A DNA stretch of 9,646 bases from Piscirickettsiaceae bacterium (GTDB taxonomy: Bacteria; Pseudomonadota; Gammaproteobacteria; Nitrosococcales; Methylophagaceae): the NCBI GenBank assembly GCA_018646825.1, contig JABGUA010000104.1, positions 1-9,646 of the forward strand. The letters are read 5' to 3'. The position numbers and the translations under genes are program-made. How positions within the stretch are numbered: the stretch's first letter is position 1; each line of letters opens with the position of its first letter. The notes under the pieces are model-generated. The model did not search any database and had not been told where the DNA came from. It saw only the letters and a program-made list of their open reading frames with translations. Positions 1 through 5,193 of this stretch are shown piece by piece.

Positions 1-642
1 CTTAAAGCGGCTATCACCGAGTGGCACACCGGTCTGCCAACACGCATTAATTTGCTTCAAGGCTTCATCCGACTCAACCGACTCAACCGACTCAACCGAC
101 TCAAACAAAGCTAAATAAGCCGCTTGGCGCAAGGCCTCATCATCAGCCAACTCCTGATAAATAGCATGCCGACTTAAAAAGCCCTCTCGTTCCTCACCGT
201 CATAAGCATTACTGTGATGGCTAGACCAAATATAGTCACCCGGCCTAGATACCATGCCAGCACGGACAGGGTTCAACTCAATATATCGCATACATCGCAA
301 CAAATAAGCTTCTTCTTGCACCAAGCTGGCCTTATAGCGGCCTTCCCACAGCGAGCCACTACGGTCATATTTGTTATTAATATAAGGTACATAGCAGCGG
401 CCAATATATTGCATCATCCGAGTAATGCCCTCATTATCTTCTGGCGTCGCGAGGATATGAATATGATTTGTCATCAACACATAAGCATGCACATGACAAG
501 AATAGCGAGAAGCCGCCTGTTTAAGCCAGCCCACATAGGCTAGATAATCCTCATCTTCAAAAAAGACCGCAGAACGATTATGTCCACGCTGGACTATATG
601 AACGGGAATACCAGGAATAATAAATCTAGGCTTACGGGGCAT
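1..642 (-). CDS. REP-associated tyrosine transposase (RAYT, Y1_Tnp family), 3' end outside window
   Basis: Translation of the minus strand from the ATG at 642 is open to the window edge (214 codons), so the C-terminus is missing. It shows the hallmarks of IS200-like RAYT proteins: N-terminal MPRKPRFIIPGIPVHIVQRG, the HUH metal-binding pair in TNHIHI (His60, His62), a candidate nucleophile Tyr84 in GRCYVPYIN, then GSLWEGRYKASLV (97-109) and the signature YIELNPVRAGMV (120-131). RAYTs are single-copy domesticated relatives of IS200/IS605 transposases that cut and join single-stranded DNA at REP palindromes. The ATG is chosen because an in-frame TAA lies seven codons upstream with no other start between. 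There is no clear Shine-Dalgarno, and a small inverted repeat (650-662) sits where one would be expected. The C-terminal part holds a VES repeat (separate entry). No insertion-sequence ends or target duplications are visible. The family call is firm; activity is unknown. Confidence 0.93.
   Translation of the reverse strand, partial: MPRKPRFIIPGIPVHIVQRGHNRSAVFFEDEDYLAYVGWLKQAASRYSCHVHAYVLMTNHIHILATPEDNEGITRMMQYIGRCYVPYINNKYDRSGSLWEGRYKASLVQEEAYLLRCMRYIELNPVRAGMVSRPGDYIWSSHHSNAYDGEEREGFLSRHAIYQELADDEALRQAAYLALFESVESVESVESDEALKQINACWQTGVPLGDSRFK
71..106 (-). repeat. 9-bp tandem repeat coding for SVE units inside the RAYT gene
   Basis: The plus strand carries the unit GACTCAACC three times exactly, followed by a fourth copy with one change (GACTCAAAC). 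On the coding strand this gives the acidic run ESVESVESVESDE at about residues 181-193 of the transposase, beyond the catalytic core. The unit is a multiple of three, so changes in copy number would keep the frame. This looks like a slippage-prone minisatellite rather than a functional motif. Confidence 0.85.
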
Positions 643-695
643 CGCTAATAACTTGGAAAGTTAAGATTTGTCTACTCTAACAAAGAAGGGTAAGC

Positions 696-716
696 AATTA
701 AAGGACTCTGACCCCT
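696..716 (-). other. GGGGTCAGAGTCC-type motif upstream of the RAYT gene
   Basis: Read on the minus strand this is AGGGGTCAGAGTCCTTTAAT, about 54 bases upstream of the RAYT start codon. From memory, GGGGTCAGAGT followed by an A/T-rich tail recurs next to RAYT/IS200-like genes in proteobacterial genomes, which would make it a recognition site or end for the transposase; I cannot verify that here. The exact motif does not recur in this window (the nearest partial match, in sbtA, looks accidental). It is a single copy, not a palindrome, and has no partner visible. Confidence 0.4.
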
Positions 717-733
717 ATGGGCTCTATCTTGAG

Positions 734-1504
734 CTACATCACCTTATTACTTATCAAATGTGCCGGGATTTTATTTTTTATTTGTTCGTGTAGCTCGGGC
801 AATAACGACCAATGCACGCCTTGCTCATGATGGTGCGCAGTATGGTAGCCCAAATTGCCTGTGGTGATATTGTAGAACCGACTAAGGTTATTCCTAGACG
901 CCTCAAACTCATTATCTGTATCCAAACCTGAATGATGACCATAAGTAGCCCAGGCCGTGAGTAATAAACCGGTGGCCATAGGCAGGATGAACAGAAATAA
1001 CGTAGCCATCGGATTGAAATACGCCATCACTGTCACAACAGCAAGCGTAACTCCCGTATAAAGCACGAACATTCTTTGCAACTTAGGGTAACGCTCACCC
1101 ACTTTAAACCCACGAAAGTAAGCGGTAGCTGCTACGACCATGGTGTACTCAACTTCACCCATTTTTTCACCGGACTTCCGCTGCCAACGACTCTCATCCT
1201 TGGTTTGGTCCATATAGTTTTGATGATGGCCTAACACATGGTGCAGCATCCATAGATTTGTCGTAATGCCAGTGTGCAAGGCATAGAAAAATTCCAATAG
1301 TCGATTTAACCCTTTTTGTTTAAACGTCAGCGTGTGCTGGTGGTGGTGATTCCACGCACAAATTTTACCTTTTGGTATGATCATCACCACCCAAAAGGTT
1401 GCTAAAATCCAAAGGTTTTCAATCAGGAAATACAAACTAAAATCGACCACACTAAGCAAAAGAATAATTGCGACAGGCAGCCGATCTGCGGCGTATTTAA
1501 ACAC
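734..1504 (-). CDS. short membrane fatty acid desaturase (FA_desaturase family)
   Basis: This 256-residue protein has the histidine clusters of the membrane di-iron desaturase/hydroxylase superfamily: HHHQH (53-57), HHVLGHH (88-94), a His pair at 190-191 in YGHHSG, and HTAHHH (221-226) in NLGYHTAHHHEQGVHW. The histidines hold two irons that activate oxygen to introduce a double bond into an acyl chain. Hydrophobic stretches at about 10-45 and 146-186 give the expected membrane hairpins with the boxes on the cytosolic side. The protein is shorter than the common 300-400-residue desaturases, mainly from short termini, but no box is missing. The start is GTG, supported by AAGGA eight bases upstream and an in-frame TAA five codons before it. 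It appears monocistronic. Substrate and regiospecificity cannot be read from sequence, and related di-iron hydroxylases share these boxes. Confidence 0.86.
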   Translation of the reverse strand: MFKYAADRLPVAIILLLSVVDFSLYFLIENLWILATFWVVMIIPKGKICAWNHHHQHTLTFKQKGLNRLLEFFYALHTGITTNLWMLHHVLGHHQNYMDQTKDESRWQRKSGEKMGEVEYTMVVAATAYFRGFKVGERYPKLQRMFVLYTGVTLAVVTVMAYFNPMATLFLFILPMATGLLLTAWATYGHHSGLDTDNEFEASRNNLSRFYNITTGNLGYHTAHHHEQGVHWSLLPELHEQIKNKIPAHLISNKVM

Positions 1505-1512
1505 AGAGTAGA

Positions 1513-1517
1513 TCCTT
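1513..1517 (-). promoter_or_regulatory. Shine-Dalgarno fixing the GTG start of the desaturase
   Basis: The minus strand reads AAGGA, then eight bases, then GTG. The upstream in-frame stop TAA is at 1520-1522 and no ATG lies between it and the GTG, so this site decides the start. Confidence 0.65.
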
Positions 1518-1758
1518 ATTTATAAATGACCGGTAAGAATAACGTAATCTGCTCTAAAAGGTAAAGAGGTCAAGCTAACGTTGAGAAAAAGAGGCATTGC
1601 CTTTTCGGCTTTGTGATCAATGCTTCATGCCTCAAACAACAGCCAATTGAAGATATAAGGCAATGAGCACTTAGGACATAGGGTTCTCCAATTGTACTCA
1701 TACCTTCAGCAAGTTTTTTATTCCCTACCCACGTCTCACAGAACTAATAAACTAAACA

Positions 1759-1789
1759 TTGGGTCCTAAAGGAGCGTTACCTTTATACT
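1759..1789 (+). promoter_or_regulatory. candidate sbtAB promoter with inverted repeat in the spacer
   Basis: TATACT (1784-1789) matches five of six bases of a sigma-70 -10 box. The nearest -35-like hexamer, TTGGGT (1759-1764), sits at a long 19-base spacing. A perfect 6-bp inverted repeat, TAAAGG (1767-1772) and CCTTTA (1780-1785) with a 7-base gap, fills the spacer and touches the -10 box, a layout that suits an operator. If used, it would leave a leader of roughly 100 bases before sbtA. This is pattern matching only, and the -35 is weak. Confidence 0.3.
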
Positions 1790-1807
1790 TCCTTATATGC
1801 CCGTGAG

Positions 1808-1853
1808 CTGTCACAATTAAGAAACGCCTATTAATCATCATAAACAATGACAG
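1808..1853. repeat. CTGTCA...TGACAG inverted repeat in the sbtA leader
   Basis: CTGTCA at 1808-1813 and TGACAG at 1848-1853 are exact reverse complements separated by 34 bases. The outer bases nearly extend the match (AGCTGTCA against TGACAGGCT). It lies about 40 bases before the sbtA start. The long loop makes a simple RNA hairpin unconvincing, so a bipartite protein-binding site or chance are equally possible. Confidence 0.3.
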
Positions 1854-1894
1854 GCTTATGCATAGCCCGGCTAATTAGAAGGTAAATCTAAAAA

Positions 1895-2824
1895 ATGTTA
1901 GACCCTATTTTATTGTTTTTTATTTTAGGCTTTGTTGCCAGCCTCTTTAAATCCGATTTAAAAATCCCGCCAGAAATATATGATCTCCTGAGCATTTTAT
2001 TATTACTCGCCATTGGTATGAAAGGCGGCATAGAGATTGCCAAACAAAGTTCAAGTGACTTACTACCTCAAGTTTCTATCGCCCTGCTTATTGGCTTTTT
2101 GATCCCGGTCCTACTATATCCAATATTAAAATTTCTAGGTAAGTTTAAGCGTGAAGATGCCGCATCGATTGCCGCTCATTATGGCTCTGTCAGCGTCGGA
2201 ACTTTCGCAGTTGCCATTGCCTATATGGAAAGCAACAATATTAGTTATGACTCTCATATGGCTATTTTTGTTGTGGTGCTCGAAATACCGGCCATTATAG
2301 TCGGCATCCTATTAGCCAAAGGAATACAGAAAGACATGCCCTGGGCCAAAATTGGTCATGAAGTTTTTTTAGGCAAAGGCATTTTGCTTTTAGTCGGTGG
2401 CTTGCTGATTGGCTGGGCTGCAGGGCCAGAAGGCTTGAAGAAAATAGCCCCATTATTCATTGACTTATTCCCTGGGATTTTAGCCTTATTTCTACTTGAA
2501 ATGGGCTTGATTACAGCAAAACAACTCGGCGGCTTAAAACAGCATGGCTTGTTTCTGGTCTTATTCGGAATTCTGACCCCTATATTATTAGGTTTCGTAG
2601 GTGTTTCGATCGGTCTCGCTATGGGGCTAAGCATTGGCGGAGCAACCATCTTTGGTGTTTTAGCTGCTAGCGCATCCTATATTGCTGTACCAGCCGCTAT
2701 GCGTATCTCAGTTCCAAGTGCAGATCCAACATTGTCATTATCAGCTTCCTTGGGTATCACCTTTCCTTTTAATGTCATTGTTGGCATTCCTTTATATTAT
2801 AATTTTGCCAACGTTCTTAGTTGA
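1895..2824 (+). CDS. sbtA: sodium-dependent bicarbonate transporter SbtA family
   Basis: This 309-residue, very hydrophobic inner-membrane protein belongs to the SbtA (Sbt_1, formerly DUF897) family, which imports bicarbonate with sodium. The N-terminus (LLFFILGFVASLFKSDLKIP, then PEIYDLLSILLLLAIGMKGG) is characteristic. The two inverted halves each carry their core motif: AHYGSVSVGTFAVA (94-107) in the first and SASYIAVPAAMR (259-270) in the second. These form the broken-helix substrate and sodium site in known SbtA structures. About ten membrane segments fit the length. The linker between halves (about 142-158) is short, without the long cytosolic loop that brings cyanobacterial SbtA to roughly 370 residues. 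The ATG at 1895 has AGAAGG (1877-1882) 12 bases upstream, a slightly long spacing. The gene is followed directly by its regulator sbtB. The role is presumably inorganic carbon supply for autotrophic or anaplerotic fixation; no carboxysome or RuBisCO gene is in view. Confidence 0.92.
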   Translation: MLDPILLFFILGFVASLFKSDLKIPPEIYDLLSILLLLAIGMKGGIEIAKQSSSDLLPQVSIALLIGFLIPVLLYPILKFLGKFKREDAASIAAHYGSVSVGTFAVAIAYMESNNISYDSHMAIFVVVLEIPAIIVGILLAKGIQKDMPWAKIGHEVFLGKGILLLVGGLLIGWAAGPEGLKKIAPLFIDLFPGILALFLLEMGLITAKQLGGLKQHGLFLVLFGILTPILLGFVGVSIGLAMGLSIGGATIFGVLAASASYIAVPAAMRISVPSADPTLSLSASLGITFPFNVIVGIPLYYNFANVLS

Positions 2825-2826
2825 GG
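2823..2826 (+). promoter_or_regulatory. sbtB ribosome site overlapping the sbtA stop codon
   Basis: The sequence TTGAGGTAATCCATG places the GAGG of the sbtB Shine-Dalgarno across the sbtA TGA (2822-2824), six bases before the sbtB ATG at 2833. This arrangement indicates a single transcript and probable translational coupling, consistent with a fixed ratio of transporter and regulator. Confidence 0.8.
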
Positions 2827-2832
2827 TAATCC

Positions 2833-3138
2833 ATGAGCAATCAAAACAATAAAGTGCTTGTCACTATCATTACCGAAGCCGTTTTAGAAAGTGATATTGC
2901 CGAAAAAATTGAACAATCTAATGCAACAGGTTATACGGTATTTAATGTCCGAGGAAAAGGTGCAAGTCTTGAGCGGCAGGGAGACTGGAAAGAAAATGCT
3001 AACATTCAATTTGAAGTCATTTGCAGTGCGCAAGTCGCTGAAAATTTAGCGACTGGATTAAAAAAAATCTATTTCGAGAACTATCATATGATTATTTATC
3101 AATCTGCAGTCAATGTAATGCGGGCCAACAAATTTTAA
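2833..3138 (+). CDS. sbtB: PII-like regulator SbtB of the bicarbonate transporter
   Basis: A 101-residue protein with the PII ferredoxin-like fold pattern. The start NKVLVTIITEAVLESDIAEKI, the segment GYTVFNVRGKG (33-43), ANIQFEV (56-62) and the end YFENYHMIIYQSAVNVMRANKF align well with my recollection of cyanobacterial SbtB. SbtB is a trimeric sensor that binds cAMP, AMP, ADP and ATP at subunit clefts and docks its T-loop on the cytosolic face of SbtA to close the transporter. The T-loop here (about 41-57) is shorter than in Synechocystis, and the protein stops at NKF without the CGPEGC-type C-terminal extension (R-loop) that gives redox control and ATP/ADP hydrolysis in many cyanobacteria. 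Only one cysteine is present (Cys64), so thiol redox switching by a disulfide is unlikely. It is the second gene of the sbtAB operon, starting eight bases after the sbtA stop. Assignment rests on both sequence pattern and context. Confidence 0.9.
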   Translation: MSNQNNKVLVTIITEAVLESDIAEKIEQSNATGYTVFNVRGKGASLERQGDWKENANIQFEVICSAQVAENLATGLKKIYFENYHMIIYQSAVNVMRANKF

Positions 3139-3167
3139 ATTGAACAAGACTAAAGGTAGCTGTCGTA
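3139..3167. other. 29-bp convergent junction between sbtB and the EamA pseudogene
   Basis: The plus-strand sbtB and the minus-strand permease remnant converge here. Neither strand shows a GC-rich hairpin followed by a T run, so no intrinsic terminator can be called. The two operons may read into each other or rely on Rho. Confidence 0.55.
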
Positions 3168-4068
3168 TCACCGTTTAAACTGCAAACTGCCAACCCCTGT
3201 CAAAACCAATAACGCCCCAACAGCAATCATCAATGTAAAAGGTTCACCTAAAAAATAAATAGCCAATGCAATGGTAAAAACTGGACCTAACATCCCGACA
3301 GCACTCGTTTGAACCGCGCCAATTTGTCCAATCGCAGCACTGATCATAAAGCTGGGAATAACCGTGCTAAAGACAGCCAATAAGACCAACCAAAACCAAG
3401 CAATCGATGTGACGTCGACATCAGCCCATCCTATGGTCGCAAAGCCATGGCTAAATACAAATAAACTAGAAATACTCATTGCCAGGCTGGTAAATAACAC
3501 ACTCCCTAAGCGGCCAATTAAAGGTTTACTCATAGAAAGATAAACAGCAAATGCCAGTGCTGAGGCAAGGACGAGAGCCACGCCTAAGCCAACCTGACTG
3601 CCTGGCAGTAATTCTTCTTGCAGCATCACCAAGGCTAAACCGAGATAACTGACTATTAACGCAACAACTAGCCTTAGCTGTAACCTTTCTTTAAAAAAAA
3701 TCACACTGATTAAAGCGACTAATAACGGATAACTAAACAAAGTAAGACGCTCTAATTGGGCTGTAATCAACTCAAGCCCCATTAAATCTAGCAATGACGC
3801 TAAGTAATAACCCAAAAAACCAGCAATAACGGTATAAAATAATATCGGCTTTGTTAAAGCTCATCTTCCTTCAGGGTTTTTAAGAGAAAAGCCCAGCATC
3901 ATCAGATACAAAGGCAAGGCGATGAGCATCCTTAGTACCAATACCGCATCAGCCTCTAAACCTTGCTGATAAAGTAATTTAATGAAGATCGATTTAAGGG
4001 AAAAAAATAACGTACCCCCAGGCCAAGCCAAATCCTAGCCAGATACCTTCTCTCTGGCCTATCGACAC
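3168..4068 (-). pseudogene. EamA/DMT-family permease gene broken by a frameshift and an in-frame stop
   Basis: Reassembling the minus strand gives a complete drug/metabolite-transporter-type permease of about 299 residues with two EamA halves. The first frame starts at GTG 4068-4066 and reads MSIGQREGIWLGFGLAWG. It then meets a run of five G (complement of 4015-4019). Removing one G joins it to GTLFFSLKSIFIKLLYQQG and on to LGFSLKNPEGR. A TGA (3863-3861) follows where TGG would give GRWALTKPILFYT. From there the frame is open to the TGA at 3168. The unshifted first frame stops at TAA 3996-3994, and the second frame is closed upstream by TAG 4037-4035. The total of 901 bases is exactly one base over a multiple of three. 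The 215-codon intact tail from a TTG at 3815 lacks the first helices and a ribosome site, so it is probably not a working transporter. The GTG overlaps the hemE stop by one base, so it was once the last gene of that operon. Two sequencing errors are the alternative. Confidence 0.82.
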
Positions 4069-5144
4069 TAACTTTGGCTTTGATGATATGGCTCACTCAA
4101 TCGGTGAACAGAATCAACCAATCGCGCCATATTTTCAGGGGCAATTGTAGGGTGGATACCATGACCTAAATTAAAGATATGGCCTGTTTTACCCTCGCCA
4201 AAATCAGCTAAAACATTAGCAACTTCCTGCTCAACACGATCGGGCGATGCATAAAGTACACAGGGATCCATATTCCCCTGTAATGTCACTTTGTCACCAA
4301 TACGTTGACGTGCTGCAGTCAAATTAGTTGTCCAATCTAAACCGACACCATCAACACCGGTTTCGGCCATCATCTCTAACCATTGGCCACCACCTTTAGT
4401 AAATAAGGTCACAGGCACACGACGACCTTCATTTTCTCTAGTGAGGCCTTCAACAATTTGTTGCATATAGGCTAACGAAAACTGTTGGTAATTACTTTGG
4501 CTTAATGCCCCGCCCCAAGTATCAAACAACATGATCGATTGTGCACCTGCCGCTATTTGCGCATTCAAATAAGCGATAACTGATTTCGCCAATACATCCA
4601 ATAAAGCATGCATTTGTTCCGGCGCATCAAATAACATCCCTTTAACCTTAGCAAAGTCTTTACTCGAACCACCTTCGACCATATAACATGCCAGTGTCCA
4701 CGGGCTACCACTAAAACCAATCAAAGGTACTTTGCCATCAATTTCGCGACGCGTTAAACGAATAGCATCCATCACATAACCCAAGTTATCTTCCATATCC
4801 GGCACGCCAAGCTTGGCTATATCCGCAGCAGACCGAATCACATTCTTAAACTTTGGTCCCTCTCCCGTCACAAAATGTAAGCCTAAACCCATCGCATCAG
4901 GAATCGTCAAAATATCAGAAAAGATAATAGCAGCATCTAAATCAAAACGGCGTAGCGGTTGCAAAGTCACTTCACAAGCCATCTCTGGTGTACAGCAAAG
5001 TGTCATAAAATCACCGGCCTTAGCCCGCACTTCACGGTACTCTGGCAAATAACGACCTGCTTGACGCATCACCCAAACAGGCGTTTTATCGACCGGTTGA
5101 CGTAATAAAGCACGCAAATAGCGATCGTTTTTCAATTCAGACAC
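4068..5144 (-). CDS. hemE: uroporphyrinogen decarboxylase HemE
   Basis: HemE (EC 4.1.1.37) removes four carboxyl groups from uroporphyrinogen III to give coproporphyrinogen III in cytosolic haem synthesis, without a cofactor. The 358-residue length is normal for bacteria. Family motifs are complete: PVWVMRQAGRYLPEYRE (22-38) with the substrate-binding arginines Arg27 and Arg31, FSDILTIPDAMG (75-86) with the catalytic Asp77, GFSGSPWTLACYMVEG (143-158) with Tyr154, LFDTWGGALS (206-215), GNMDPCVLY (290-298) and NLGHGI (325-330) with His328. The start is GTG at 5144, with AAGGGG five bases upstream; the ribosome site selects it over internal codons. It follows gltD by 49 bases with no terminator, so it is probably co-transcribed with gltBD. 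Its stop codon overlaps the start of the decayed permease downstream. Confidence 0.98.
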   Translation of the reverse strand: MSELKNDRYLRALLRQPVDKTPVWVMRQAGRYLPEYREVRAKAGDFMTLCCTPEMACEVTLQPLRRFDLDAAIIFSDILTIPDAMGLGLHFVTGEGPKFKNVIRSAADIAKLGVPDMEDNLGYVMDAIRLTRREIDGKVPLIGFSGSPWTLACYMVEGGSSKDFAKVKGMLFDAPEQMHALLDVLAKSVIAYLNAQIAAGAQSIMLFDTWGGALSQSNYQQFSLAYMQQIVEGLTRENEGRRVPVTLFTKGGGQWLEMMAETGVDGVGLDWTTNLTAARQRIGDKVTLQGNMDPCVLYASPDRVEQEVANVLADFGEGKTGHIFNLGHGIHPTIAPENMARLVDSVHRLSEPYHQSQS

Positions 5145-5149
5145 AGCAG

Positions 5150-5155
5150 CCCCTT
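5150..5155 (-). promoter_or_regulatory. strong Shine-Dalgarno fixing the GTG start of hemE
   Basis: The minus strand reads AAGGGG, then CTGCT, then GTG. The 5-base spacing and strong match make the GTG at 5144 the start and give MSELKNDRYLRALLRQPVDK, a normal HemE N-terminus. Confidence 0.8.
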
Positions 5156-5193
5156 AAGGTTAGTGAGTATTTACTACAAGACTATAATTAGTT

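Larger units (their letters stand above)
1505..1894. other. 390-bp divergent intergenic region between desaturase and sbtA
   Basis: The region separates the minus-strand desaturase from the plus-strand sbtA and should hold both promoters. On the desaturase side, TTGACC (1573-1568) could be a -35 box, but the -10 at 18-base spacing (GATTAC) is poor. Inverted repeats are visible: GAGGCAT (1591-1597) with ATGCCTC (1627-1633); the nested near-palindrome AGGCATTGCCT (1592-1602), followed on the minus strand by CTTTTT; TAAAGG/CCTTTA (1767-1785); and CTGTCA/TGACAG (1808-1853). A minus-strand frame of 43 codons at 1570-1701 has no credible ribosome site. No RNA gene or mobile element is recognisable. 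Confidence 0.6.

Noticed and set aside
71..106. Possible CRISPR-like repeat array
   Set aside because: Units of 9 bases are directly adjacent without spacers and lie in frame within the RAYT gene.
214..543. Plus-strand open frame of 109 codons
   Set aside because: It is antisense to the RAYT gene, whose protein has complete family motifs in this stretch.
1570..1701. 43-codon minus-strand frame starting MSTIGEPYVLSAHC
   Set aside because: The only GAAGG sits directly against the ATG, the product has no recognisable motif, and the region is dense in short inverted repeats. Too weak to call a gene.
1848..1886. 12-codon frame MTGLCIARLIRR just before sbtA, a possible leader peptide
   Set aside because: No ribosome-binding site and no coding signature; its end only happens to fall in the sbtA ribosome-site region.
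2568..2584. TTCTGACCCCTAT resembling the motif upstream of the RAYT gene
   Set aside because: It lies inside the well-conserved sbtA reading frame and matches only part of the motif, so chance is the best explanation.
3168..3815. Intact 215-residue permease starting at the TTG 3815
   Set aside because: It has no ribosome site, lacks the first helices of the EamA fold, and the missing half is found directly upstream behind a stop and a frameshift.
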